Source of the DNA: Burkholderiaceae bacterium
GTDB taxonomy: Bacteria; Pseudomonadota; Gammaproteobacteria; Burkholderiales; Burkholderiaceae_C
Reading direction: 5' to 3'
Assembly (NCBI GenBank): GCA_024235915.1
Contig: JACKLO010000019.1
Span: 77,970-141,969 of the forward strand
DNA: 64,000 nucleotides
The position numbers and the translations under genes were made by a program. Under the pieces are notes generated by a model, which saw only the letters and a list, made by a program, of their open reading frames with translations, searched no databases and was not told the DNA's origin. This document shows, piece by piece, positions 57,405 to 64,000 of the stretch; positions within the stretch are counted from its first letter, which is position 1; each line of letters opens with the position of its first letter.

Positions 57405-58682
57405 TCACTTTCCGGCCAGGCGCACGATGCCCAGCGCCTTCAGCACGTATTTCTCGTAGACGGGTTCGGAGGTGCCGGACTTCATCTTGCGCATGAAGTA
57501 CTTCTCGAAGGCGATCTTCGCCAGGTGCACCCACTTGCCCTTCTTGAACCAGTTGACGTTGCGCGGCGGGATCTGCGGCAGCGCCACGAAGGCGGCGCCG
57601 GTGTCGCCCATGTCGGCCAGACAGATGGCGTTCCAGGTGCCGCGGGTGTCGGGTTGCTTGCCGGCCAGTTCGTCGGCGATGTTGTGCACGATGGCGGTGA
57701 CCATCGTCTCGATCATGTAGCCCGTCTTCGGCGCGCCGGTGGGCACCGGGGTCACCTCCACCGGCGGGATCGCGACACAGACACCTGCCGAGAAGATGTT
57801 CCTGTAGGCCTTGCTCCGCTGCAGGTCGTCGATCAGCACGAAGCCACGCGGGTTGCACAGGTTGGGCACCGCGGCCACCGCATCCACGCCCTTGAAGGCC
57901 GGCAGCATCATGGCCAGCTTGAACGGGACCTCGTGGTCCTTGAGCTCCTTGCCCTGCGCGTCAAGCTCGGTCACGAAGAGCTTGCCGGCCTCCACCTTGG
58001 TGGTCTTGGCGTTGGTGATCCACTTCATGTCGTGGCCGCGCAGCTCGCTCTCGAGCATGCTCTTGCTGTCACCGACGCCACCCAGACCCAGGTGGCCGAT
58101 GTAGGGCTCGCTGGTGACGAAGGTGATGGGCACCTTGTGGCGCAGCTTGCGCTTGCGCAGGTCGGCGTCGACGATGAAGGCGAACTCGTAGGCCGGGCCG
58201 AAGCAACTGGCCAGCGGCATGGCGCCGATGACCATCGGGCCAGGGTTCTTCAGGAACTCCTCGTACTCGGACCAGAAGTGCTGTGCGTGGTCGACGCTGC
58301 ACACCGAATGCGTGTGGCCGCCGTGCGGGCCAGCGCCGGGCACTTCGTCGAAGCTGAGCTTGGGGCCGGTGGTGATGACCAGGTAGTCATAGGCCAGCGG
58401 GTCGCCCTCGGCGAACTCGAGCTTGCTGTTCTCGGCGTCGATGCGGGTGACGGCCTTGGGCACGAAGCCGATGCCCTTGCGTTCCAGCAGCGGGCCCACC
58501 TGCAGGCAGACCTCGTCGCGCGATCGCCAGCCCACCGCCACCCAGGGGTTCGACGGCACGAACTGGAAGTAGTCCACCGCGCTGACGACGGTGACGCGGT
58601 GCTGCTTGCCCAGCTTGGCCCGCATCTCGTAGGCGGCGGGCATGCCGCCGATGCCGGCGCCCAGGATGACGACGTGTGCCAT
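57405..58682 (-). CDS. sqr: Sulfide:quinone oxidoreductase inserted in the dsr operon
   Basis: A 425-residue flavoprotein with FAD motif (VVILGAGIGGMPAAYEM), the segment YFQFVPSNPWVAVGW and an amphipathic C-terminal membrane-binding end (WVHLAKIAFEKYFMRKMKSG). All three catalytic cysteines of sulfide:quinone oxidoreductase are present: Cys128 (HSVCSVDH), Cys160 (LASCFGPAYE) and Cys354 (NAICLADMGD), matching those of the Acidithiobacillus ferrooxidans enzyme, which the whole protein closely resembles. It would oxidise sulfide to sulfane sulfur and pass electrons to quinone. It sits 12 bp after dsrK and 7 bp before dsrL. A related role on another persulfide substrate cannot be excluded. Confidence 0.93.
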   Translation of the reverse strand: MAHVVILGAGIGGMPAAYEMRAKLGKQHRVTVVSAVDYFQFVPSNPWVAVGWRSRDEVCLQVGPLLERKGIGFVPKAVTRIDAENSKLEFAEGDPLAYDYLVITTGPKLSFDEVPGAGPHGGHTHSVCSVDHAQHFWSEYEEFLKNPGPMVIGAMPLASCFGPAYEFAFIVDADLRKRKLRHKVPITFVTSEPYIGHLGLGGVGDSKSMLESELRGHDMKWITNAKTTKVEAGKLFVTELDAQGKELKDHEVPFKLAMMLPAFKGVDAVAAVPNLCNPRGFVLIDDLQRSKAYRNIFSAGVCVAIPPVEVTPVPTGAPKTGYMIETMVTAIVHNIADELAGKQPDTRGTWNAICLADMGDTGAAFVALPQIPPRNVNWFKKGKWVHLAKIAFEKYFMRKMKSGTSEPVYEKYVLKALGIVRLAGK

Positions 58683-58694
58683 GTGTGTTTCTCC

Positions 58695-60227
58695 TCAGTG
58701 GGGCTCGCCCAGCCGAATGGCGGTGCTGACGAGCTGGTGCACGCCGCCGACCATCGACATCTCGAAGCCGTAGTACGGCAGCACCTTGCTGAACTGCGCC
58801 TTGCAGATGGCGCAGATCGTGGCCATGAAGTTCACGCCGTGCTGTTCCCTGACCTGCTGCAGCGATTCCATGCGCGGCAGCGCGCCCTTGACGCGGATCT
58901 CCATCAGGTCGTCGGTGAGCAGGCCGCCACCACCGCCGCAGCAGAACGTGGCCTCGTGCGTGGTGCCCGGCGCCATGTCGTGGTAGTGGTTGGCGACGGC
59001 GCGGATGATGTCGCGCGGGATCGTGAATTGGCCACCCGGCGTGTCGCCCATGCGCGAGCCGCGGGCGACGTTGCAGCTGTCGTGGAAGGTCACGATCCGG
59101 TGGTCGTTGCGCTCCTTCTCGAAGCGCAGCGCGCCGCGCTGGATCAGGTCGTGCGTCAGCTCGCAGATGTGCGTGGGCTGCTTGTAGCGGTGGTCCAGCT
59201 GCTGCTGCAGCATCCTGGCGAACGGGTCTTCGCCGCCGTCGCCGATGCCGGTCAACGTGTTCCAGAAGCTGTAGGCCACGCGCCAGGCGTGGCCGCATTC
59301 GCCCACCACGATGCGTTTGCAGCCCAGCTCCAGTGCCGCCTCGCGGATGCGCAGTGCAATGTTGCGCAACTGCTCGTAGTTGCCGATGAAGAGGCCGAAG
59401 TTGCCGGCCTCGCTGGCCTTGCTGGACAGCGTCCAGCTGATGCCGGCGGCGTGGAAGACCTTGGCGTAGCCGATCAGGCTGTCGACGTGCGGCTCGCTGA
59501 AGAAGTCGGCCGACGGCGTGATCAGCAGCACCTCGGCGCCCTTCTGGTCGAGCGGGAAGCGCACGTCGAACCCAGTCTCGTCCTTGGCGTCCTCTTCCAG
59601 GCCTTCCAGCGTGTCCGCCAGCGCCGGCTCGGGGATGCCCAGGTTGTTGCCCAGGCGGTGCACCTTGCCGATGATCTCGTTGGCGTACTTCTGGCCCAGG
59701 CCCACCGAGTCCATGATCTCGCGCGCGGCCATCGTCACCTCGGCGGTGTCGATGCCGTAGGGGCAGAACACGCTGCAGCGGCGGCACTCGGAGCACTGGT
59801 TGTAGTAGCTCCACCACTGGTCCAGCACGTCCTTGGTCAGGTCCACCGCGCCCACCAGCTTGGGAAAGTGCTTGCCGGCGAAGGTGAAGTGGCGGCGGTA
59901 GACACCGCGCATCAGGTCCTGGCGCGCCACCGGCATGTTCTTCGGGTCGCCGGTGCCCAGGAAGTAGTGGCACTTGTCGCTGCAGGCACCGCAGTGCACG
60001 CAGGCGTCCATGTAGACCTGCAGGCTGCGGTACTTGCCCAGCAGCTCGCCCATCTTGGCGATGGCGCGCTGCTCCCAGCCTTCGGTCAATTCACCCGGGA
60101 AGCCGATGGTCTCGTTGATCTTCGGCGTGGCGACATAGGGCTTGCTGTGCGCCATCGCGCCTTCGGCCACCAGCGGGATCACTGGGTAGGGCTTGAGCGC
60201 GGGGGTCTCGAACTTGGGCGCGGCCAT
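58695..60227 (-). CDS. dsrK: DsrK, cytoplasmic iron-sulfur subunit of DsrMKJOP
   Basis: A 510-residue HdrD-like protein with two [4Fe-4S] motifs (CVHCGACSDKC and CSECRRCSVFCP) and CCG-type segments (FHDSCNVARGS, FCCGGGGGLLT, ICAICK) that build the catalytic cluster for thiol/disulfide chemistry. DsrK reacts with the DsrC trisulfide/disulfide and exchanges electrons with DsrM. It begins 13 bp after dsrM. A shorter paralogue is encoded at 42964-44274. Confidence 0.96.
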   Translation of the reverse strand: MAAPKFETPALKPYPVIPLVAEGAMAHSKPYVATPKINETIGFPGELTEGWEQRAIAKMGELLGKYRSLQVYMDACVHCGACSDKCHYFLGTGDPKNMPVARQDLMRGVYRRHFTFAGKHFPKLVGAVDLTKDVLDQWWSYYNQCSECRRCSVFCPYGIDTAEVTMAAREIMDSVGLGQKYANEIIGKVHRLGNNLGIPEPALADTLEGLEEDAKDETGFDVRFPLDQKGAEVLLITPSADFFSEPHVDSLIGYAKVFHAAGISWTLSSKASEAGNFGLFIGNYEQLRNIALRIREAALELGCKRIVVGECGHAWRVAYSFWNTLTGIGDGGEDPFARMLQQQLDHRYKQPTHICELTHDLIQRGALRFEKERNDHRIVTFHDSCNVARGSRMGDTPGGQFTIPRDIIRAVANHYHDMAPGTTHEATFCCGGGGGLLTDDLMEIRVKGALPRMESLQQVREQHGVNFMATICAICKAQFSKVLPYYGFEMSMVGGVHQLVSTAIRLGEPH

Positions 60228-60240
60228 GTCGGTTCGGGTC

Positions 60241-60969
60241 CTACTTGTCCAGTGCCTGTGCCCAGGCCGCCACGTGACGCGCCTCGCGCGGGTTGTCGAT
60301 CTGGTGGCGCGTGGGGCTGAAGAACAGGCCCGGCGCGTGCAGCAGCTTGCTGATCGGGAAGACGAGCATCAGTACGGCCACCAGGGTCAGGTGCAGCAGC
60401 AGCAGCGGGTCGGCCGGCAGCGGCTGGACCTGGAAGCGCATCAGCCCCAGCATGAAGGCCTTGACCGCGACGATGTCGGTGTGCGCGACGAAGCGCATCG
60501 TCAGGCCCGACAGGCCGATGGCGATGAGCAGCGCCAGGTGCAGGTGGTCCGACGGCGTGGAGATGTAGCGCACGCGGTCGACCAGGAAGCGGCGCGCCCA
60601 CAGCCCGGCCAGGCCGGCCACCATCGTCAGCCCGGCGTAGGTGCCGAAGAACTGCACGAAGACGATGGGCGCCCACACCGGTTCCTGGAAGTAGCGCACG
60701 TGACGCAGCAGCACCAGCAGCAGCGAGGCGTGGAACAGCCAGCCGAACAGCCAGGTCCACTTGCTGCCTTTGTACAGGCTCTCGAAGAAAACCACCTCGC
60801 GCGTCATGCGCAGCGCCACGCCGCCCGCCGTGGTGGGCGCCGGCGTGGTGGGGATCTTCAGCGGCGAGGGGGTGCGGGCGTACTGGCGGATCTTCAGCGC
60901 CGTGCCCACGACCAGCATGGCCGTGGCGGCGTAGAAGAGCATGGCGTAGCCCAGCGCGAGCGCCTGCAT
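60241..60969 (-). CDS. dsrM: DsrM, membrane cytochrome b subunit of DsrMKJOP
   Basis: A 242-residue NarI-like protein with about five to six helices and His residues placed for two b hemes (WLFGWLFHASLLLVLLRHVRYF, SDHLHLALLIAIGLSGLTMRFVAH, LLLHLTLVAVLMLVFPISKLLHAPG). It connects the quinone pool to DsrK. The gene lies 46 bp after dsrC; that gap has no evident hairpin. DsrM here is shorter than the long forms of some sulfate reducers, as in other sulfur oxidisers. Confidence 0.94.
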   Translation of the reverse strand: MQALALGYAMLFYAATAMLVVGTALKIRQYARTPSPLKIPTTPAPTTAGGVALRMTREVVFFESLYKGSKWTWLFGWLFHASLLLVLLRHVRYFQEPVWAPIVFVQFFGTYAGLTMVAGLAGLWARRFLVDRVRYISTPSDHLHLALLIAIGLSGLTMRFVAHTDIVAVKAFMLGLMRFQVQPLPADPLLLLHLTLVAVLMLVFPISKLLHAPGLFFSPTRHQIDNPREARHVAAWAQALDK

Positions 60970-61015
60970 GGCTGCCGCGTCCTGTGTCGGGGCGTGGAAA
61001 GCGGGTGCCGGCGCG

Positions 61016-61348
61016 TCAGACGCAACCGGTCGGCTTCGGGAGGCCGGCGATCTTGCAGGCCTGCTTGGCCGGGCCGTAGGGGAACAGCTCGTAGAGGTAC
61101 TTGCTGTTGCCCTTCTCCTCGCCGAGCTGCTTGCCGATGGCCTTGGTCAGCACGCGCACCGCCGGGGCGATCTGGTACTCGTCGTAGTACGAGCGCAAGA
61201 AGTTCACGACTTCCCAGTGGTTCTCGGACATGTCGACGTTCTCGCCCTTGGCGATCTCGTTGGCGACGTCCTCTGACCAGTCGGCCAGGTTGACGAGGTA
61301 GCCTTCCTCGTCGGTTTCGATGCTGTTGCCGTTGACTTCGATGGGCAT
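61016..61348 (-). CDS. dsrC: DsrC, sulfur-carrier substrate protein
   Basis: A 110-residue DsrC/TusE family protein with the flexible C-terminal arm intact: Cys98 and the penultimate Cys109, ten residues between them (ACKIAGLPKPTGCV). Both Cys are needed to form the DsrC trisulfide, so this is a true DsrC rather than a one-Cys TusE or RspA form. The core (GYLVNLADWSEDVANEIA, NHWEVVNFLRSYYDEY) is standard. It accepts sulfur from DsrEFH and delivers it to DsrAB. Confidence 0.97.
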   Translation of the reverse strand: MPIEVNGNSIETDEEGYLVNLADWSEDVANEIAKGENVDMSENHWEVVNFLRSYYDEYQIAPAVRVLTKAIGKQLGEEKGNSKYLYELFPYGPAKQACKIAGLPKPTGCV

Positions 61349-61374
61349 GGACTTGTCTCCGTGGGACGCTGGGC

Positions 61375-61650
61375 TCAGAGCCAGGATTGGTTGTTGGAAT
61401 GCGTGGCGACCAGCTCGACGAAGCCGGCGTAGTCGACCGTGGTGATGCCCGGCTGCAGGCGGCCGCCCATGCCGCGCGCGGCGAGGTCGGGTTGCAAGGC
61501 GTAGACCTTCAGCGACGCGGCGGTGTCGCCCAGCAGGTCGGCTCGGGTGGCGGCGAGCACGCCGTCCTCGATCAGCAGCACGGCATGGCCGGGCTGGGCG
61601 AAGCGGCGGCAGACGTCGAGCGAGGCGGTCTTGTTGACGATGTGCAGCAT
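61375..61650 (-). CDS. dsrH: DsrH, subunit of the DsrEFH sulfurtransferase
   Basis: A 91-residue TusB/DsrH family protein (LHIVNKTASLDVCRRF, HAVLLIEDGVLAA, VYALQPDLAARGM, VDYAGFVELVATHSNNQSWL) ending in the family-typical aromatic-Leu tail. Cys14 is a possible secondary sulfur site. It forms the DsrE2F2H2 hexamer with its upstream neighbours. ATG at 61650 was chosen since the frame from 61677 overlaps dsrF and lacks similarity there. Confidence 0.93.
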   Translation of the reverse strand: MLHIVNKTASLDVCRRFAQPGHAVLLIEDGVLAATRADLLGDTAASLKVYALQPDLAARGMGGRLQPGITTVDYAGFVELVATHSNNQSWL

Positions 61651-61657
61651 GGTGGCC

Positions 61658-62023
61658 TCAGAACGAATACACGACATCCTGTTCGGACATCAGCGCCGCC
61701 ATCTCGGCGTTGGACAGCACCTTCACATCGACCAGCAGGTCGTCCTCGGTCAGGCCCCGGGCGGCCAGCGAATCCCGGTCGACATAGAGCTTCTCGACGT
61801 CGTAGCCCTCCAGCGCGCGGTAGGTCTTGCTGTGGTTCTTGATGCCGATGCCAACCGTGTCCTGGCCCTTGACGATCTCGTAGACGCCGTCGTCCAGGAA
61901 GACGAGGCTGACGTCCTGGTCGAAGGTGGCGGCGATCAGCACGACCTCCAGGCTCTCCAGCGCGTAGATCGTGCCGTAGGGCGCCTTGCGGTTGACGAAC
62001 ATGAACTTCTTCATCGTGGCCAT
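61658..62023 (-). CDS. dsrF: DsrF, subunit of the DsrEFH sulfurtransferase
   Basis: A 121-residue TusC/DsrF protein (MKKFMFVNRKAPYGTIYALESLEVVLIAATFDQDVSLVFLDDGVY, ending ALMSEQDVVYSF) without cysteine, as usual for this structural subunit. Starts at 62023 (MATMKKF) or 62014 (MKKF). It is preceded by a repeat-derived 26-codon frame whose stop is one base before 62023, unlike most dsr operons where dsrE and dsrF are directly adjacent. Confidence 0.94.
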   Translation of the reverse strand: MATMKKFMFVNRKAPYGTIYALESLEVVLIAATFDQDVSLVFLDDGVYEIVKGQDTVGIGIKNHSKTYRALEGYDVEKLYVDRDSLAARGLTEDDLLVDVKVLSNAEMAALMSEQDVVYSF

Positions 62024-62024
62024 G

Positions 62025-62105
62025 TCAGCCTCCCGCCGGGCCGCCCCAAGGGAGGCTGAGCCCCCTCGGGGGGCAGCGAACGAATGTGAGCGTGGGGGCC
62101 GTCAT
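62025..62105 (-). repeat. Operon-linker repeat, copy 4, between dsrE and dsrF, with 26-codon open frame
   Basis: Four bases after the dsrE stop an ATG (62105) opens a 26-codon frame (peptide start MTAPTLTFVRCPP) whose TGA is one base before the dsrF ATG (TGA-C-ATG), the same junction as at dsrN. The DNA has the core GCTCACATTCGTTCGC and a hairpin (GCCCCC 62060-62065 with GGGGGC 62069-62074). It splits two genes whose products form one complex. Confidence 0.75.
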
Positions 62106-62109
62106 CTCG

Positions 62110-62469
62110 TCAGTCTCCGAACGTGACCGTGCGGTCGGCCTTGATGCCGGCATCCACCAACTGCCCCAGCCCGCTGATGCGGAAGCCGGGCGCGAGCACC
62201 TCGTCCTTGATGCCGCGGCGCAGCGCGGCGGCGACGCAGACCACGAGGTCCACGCCGTGCTCGGTGTTCAGCTTGCTCCAGCGGTTGACGATGTGACGGT
62301 CGTCCTGCGGCGGCTCGGTGAGCTTGGTCGCGTTGTAGACACCGTCGTGATAGAAGAAGACGCGCATCACCTCGTGCCCGGCCGCGATGGCGGCGCTGGC
62401 GAAGTTCCAGGCCGTGTCGCTGGCCTGGTGGGTGTAGGGCCCTTCACTGACCAAGAGCGCGAACTTCAT
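62110..62469 (-). CDS. dsrE: DsrE, catalytic subunit of the DsrEFH sulfurtransferase
   Basis: A 119-residue DsrE/TusD protein with the conserved active Cys78 (DLVVCVAAALRRG), the residue that carries persulfide in Allochromatium DsrE. Other family segments are KFALLVSEGPYTHQASDTAWNFA and VFFYHDGVYNATKL. It takes sulfur from TusA or rhodanese and hands it to DsrC. Presence of dsrEFH marks the operon as the oxidative type. It starts one base after the dsrB stop. Confidence 0.96.
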   Translation of the reverse strand: MKFALLVSEGPYTHQASDTAWNFASAAIAAGHEVMRVFFYHDGVYNATKLTEPPQDDRHIVNRWSKLNTEHGVDLVVCVAAALRRGIKDEVLAPGFRISGLGQLVDAGIKADRTVTFGD

Positions 62470-62470
62470 C

Positions 62471-63538
62471 TCAGAACCGGATGTGGGTGGAGGCGTTGAG
62501 GTTGGCCCGCGAGCCACGCCAGTCGTCGATCAGGTACTTGGTGAAGGGCAGGTCGCACTTCTCGAAGAAGCGCGGCCAGCCGATGCGCTCGATCCAGTCG
62601 CTCAGGCGCTCCCAGCTGCGGGCGTCGTTCTTGTAGACGTGCAGGATGCGCTTGACGATCTCGCTCACCTCCGGCCAGCGCGGCGGGTTGTTGGGCAGGC
62701 CGCTGGCCACCATCTTCATGAAGGTGGGCTTGCCGCGGGCGTTGGAGTTCTTGCCGCCGACCCAGATCGCCAGCTTGGAGTGTTCCGGGTCGTTGATCTG
62801 CATCGGCGGGCACGGGGGGTAGCAGGCGCCGCAGCAGATGCACTTCTTCTCGTCCACTTCCAGGCTCGGCTTGCCGTTGACCAGCGCCGGCCGGATGGCG
62901 GCCACCGGGCAGCGCGCGACGACGGCCGGGCGCTCGCAGACGTTGGCCACCAGATCATGGTTGATCTTCGGCGGCTTGGTGTGCTGCACGATGATCGCGA
63001 TGTCGGCCTGACCACCGCAGTTGATTTCGCAGCAGCTGGTGGACAGGTGCACCCGGTTGGGCATCTCCTCGCGGATGAATTCCTCGTGCAGTTCGTCCAT
63101 CAGCGCCTTCACCGCGCCCGAGGCGTCTGTGCCCGGGATGTCGCAGTGCAGCCAGCCCTGGGTGTGCGCGATCATGCTCACCGAGTTGCCGGTGCCGCCC
63201 ACCGGGAAGCCGCTCTCGGTCAGCGCGCTGATCAGCGGCGCCACCTTGTTCGGGTCGGCGACCATGAACTCGATGTTGCTGCGGATCGTGAAGCGCACAT
63301 GGCCATCGGCGTAGGTGTCGGCGATGTCGCAGAGCTTGCGGATCGTGTAGACGTCCATCTGCCGCTGCGTGCCGGCGCGCACCGTCCACACCTCGTCGCC
63401 GCTGTGCGAGACGTGGTGCAGCACGCCGGGGCGCGGCCGGTCGTGGTACTTCCAGTTGCCGTAGTTCTTCAGCAACGTCGGATGCATGTACTGCTTCTGA
63501 TCCGGCGCTCCGCTCTCGATCGGGGTGCGATGGGCCAT
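62471..63538 (-). CDS. dsrB: DsrB, beta subunit of reverse dissimilatory sulfite reductase
   Basis: A 355-residue subunit with siroheme/[4Fe-4S]-binding cysteines in the region HLSTSCCEINCGG (Cys169, Cys170, Cys174) and a ferredoxin insert KCICCGACYPPCPP (233-243). With DsrA it forms the siroheme enzyme that oxidises DsrC-bound sulfur to sulfite. ATG at 63538 lies 13 bp after dsrA with GGGGAACG upstream; the longer frame to 63661 runs into dsrA. No dsrD follows it. Confidence 0.97.
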   Translation of the reverse strand: MAHRTPIESGAPDQKQYMHPTLLKNYGNWKYHDRPRPGVLHHVSHSGDEVWTVRAGTQRQMDVYTIRKLCDIADTYADGHVRFTIRSNIEFMVADPNKVAPLISALTESGFPVGGTGNSVSMIAHTQGWLHCDIPGTDASGAVKALMDELHEEFIREEMPNRVHLSTSCCEINCGGQADIAIIVQHTKPPKINHDLVANVCERPAVVARCPVAAIRPALVNGKPSLEVDEKKCICCGACYPPCPPMQINDPEHSKLAIWVGGKNSNARGKPTFMKMVASGLPNNPPRWPEVSEIVKRILHVYKNDARSWERLSDWIERIGWPRFFEKCDLPFTKYLIDDWRGSRANLNASTHIRF

Positions 63539-63551
63539 GGTTCGTTCCCCC

Positions 63552-64000
63552 TCAGGCAGCCTTGGCGGCCTTCTTGGCGTTGATCTTCGCGACCTCGTCG
63601 TCCCAGCCGTCGGTGCGCACGTACGGATTGGTGCGCGGCGTGGCGACCATGTTGGGGTCAATGTCCACCTCGATGCCCTCGAGGAAGTTGACCAGGCCGA
63701 TGCGCTCGATCATCTCGCCGGTGCGCTCGTGCTCCAGCGCGTTCTCGGCGAAGAAGTCGATCACGCGCTTGCCCAGGTCGACCAGCGCGTCGTAGTCCTC
63801 TTCCGTCTTCAGCGGCAGGAACGGCACGACCACGGTGCCCATCAGGTCGCCGATCTTCAGCGTGCGCTTGCCGCCGATCAGGATGGTGGCGCCGGTGTCC
63901 GTGCCCTTGGCCAGAGCACCGGTCATCACGTTGATGCAGTGCATGCAGCGCACGCAGTCCTTGTTGTCGATCTCCAGCGCGTGCGTGTCGCTGACCTTCA
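63552..64000 (-). CDS. dsrA: DsrA, alpha subunit of reverse dissimilatory sulfite reductase (C-terminal part)
   Basis: The last 148 residues of DsrA are present; the gene continues past the right window edge. The fragment shows the end of the ferredoxin insert (DNKDCVRCMHCINVMTGAL) and the conserved C-terminal region (ILIGGKRTLKIGDLMGTVVVPF, DFFAENALEHERTGEMIERIG, PRTNPYVRTDGWDDEV). The promoter of the dsr operon, expected upstream of dsrA, is therefore outside this window. Confidence 0.96.
   Translation of the reverse strand, partial: KVSDTHALEIDNKDCVRCMHCINVMTGALAKGTDTGATILIGGKRTLKIGDLMGTVVVPFLPLKTEEDYDALVDLGKRVIDFFAENALEHERTGEMIERIGLVNFLEGIEVDIDPNMVATPRTNPYVRTDGWDDEVAKINAKKAAKAA

Noticed and set aside
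57372..60320. 982-codon open frame on the plus strand opposite dsrL, sqr and dsrK
   Set aside because: It is antisense to three clear genes with full domain evidence, and its His/Ala/Gly/Arg-rich translation has no fold. Long antisense frames are expected in GC-rich coding DNA.
1..64000. CRISPR arrays, tRNA or rRNA genes, insertion sequences, prophage genes
   Set aside because: I looked for regularly spaced repeats, cloverleaf-like segments, transposases and phage structural genes and saw none. The only dispersed repeat is the operon-linker family.
62471..64000. Reading the dsr genes as a reductive (sulfate-reducing) system
   Set aside because: dsrD is absent after dsrB, and dsrEFH plus a DsrL-1-sized dsrL are present, which are markers of the oxidative pathway.

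Overview
The window is a high-GC, densely coded stretch whose gene content (rDsr sulfur oxidation, homogentisate catabolism, SARP and IclR regulators, DevBCA-type exporter) fits a betaproteobacterium, most likely Burkholderiales. That placement is inferred from gene content and style, not from a marker gene. No rRNA, tRNA, IS element, prophage or CRISPR array was seen, and no gene-free stretch exceeds about 300 bases.

Left part (1-31.5 kb): general metabolism and regulation. A SARP/AfsR-type regulator (2040-5054) lies upstream of a DUF3050 plus small-transporter pair, and both units carry the same 11-bp-spaced direct repeat. A Cache/CZB chemoreceptor with a sigma-28-like promoter is divergent from proA-lemA-like. 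Next are a lipoprotein hydrolase and a five-gene unit (MBL hydrolase, thioredoxin-like protein, two c-type cytochromes, ArsR regulator) led by an ATTC-N8-GAAT palindrome like those bound by the sulfide-responsive repressor SqrR. A homogentisate operon (MBL, VOC, FAD monooxygenase, DUF2783, hmgA, fahA) is divergent from an IclR regulator. A DevBCA-like ABC exporter follows, with a consensus FNR box. After it come an orphan sensor kinase, a TauD-like oxygenase, a LuxR regulator, DUF3237 and two tandem tannase/feruloyl-esterase-like lipoproteins.

Middle part (31.6-47 kb): a leftward sulfur-trafficking and redox region. It holds YeeE/TsuA-like transporter, an unknown periplasmic protein, DsrE2, TusA, a FadL-type porin, a CMD-like/Rieske fusion, a tandem Usp protein, a small membrane protein, a frameshifted TauE/SafE exporter, an FG-GAP lipoprotein and a second DsrMK-like membrane/heterodisulfide-reductase pair. 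The DsrMK-like pair is divergent from a soluble GAF-type sensor kinase and its response regulator, with an FNR/FixK-like palindrome between them.

The stretch 47-50.4 kb holds a TonB-domain protein, a MATE exporter, a MarR regulator and a PaaI-type thioesterase.

Right part (50.4-64 kb): an almost complete oxidative dsr operon on the minus strand, in transcription order dsrA(partial)-B-E-F-H-C-M-K-sqr-L-J-O-P-N-R-cobA. dsrEFH and dsrL are present and dsrD is absent, which indicates sulfur oxidation rather than sulfite reduction. The unusual element is a complete sulfide:quinone oxidoreductase gene between dsrK and dsrL. TusA, DsrE2, DsrEFH and DsrC could form a sulfur relay to DsrAB, with electrons passing through DsrMKJOP and SQR to the quinone pool.

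A cross-cutting feature is a short repeat found four times (21814, 23102, 53137, 62105). Each copy sits between two co-transcribed genes, reads as an open 24-34 codon frame, and starts and stops next to or overlapping the flanking genes.
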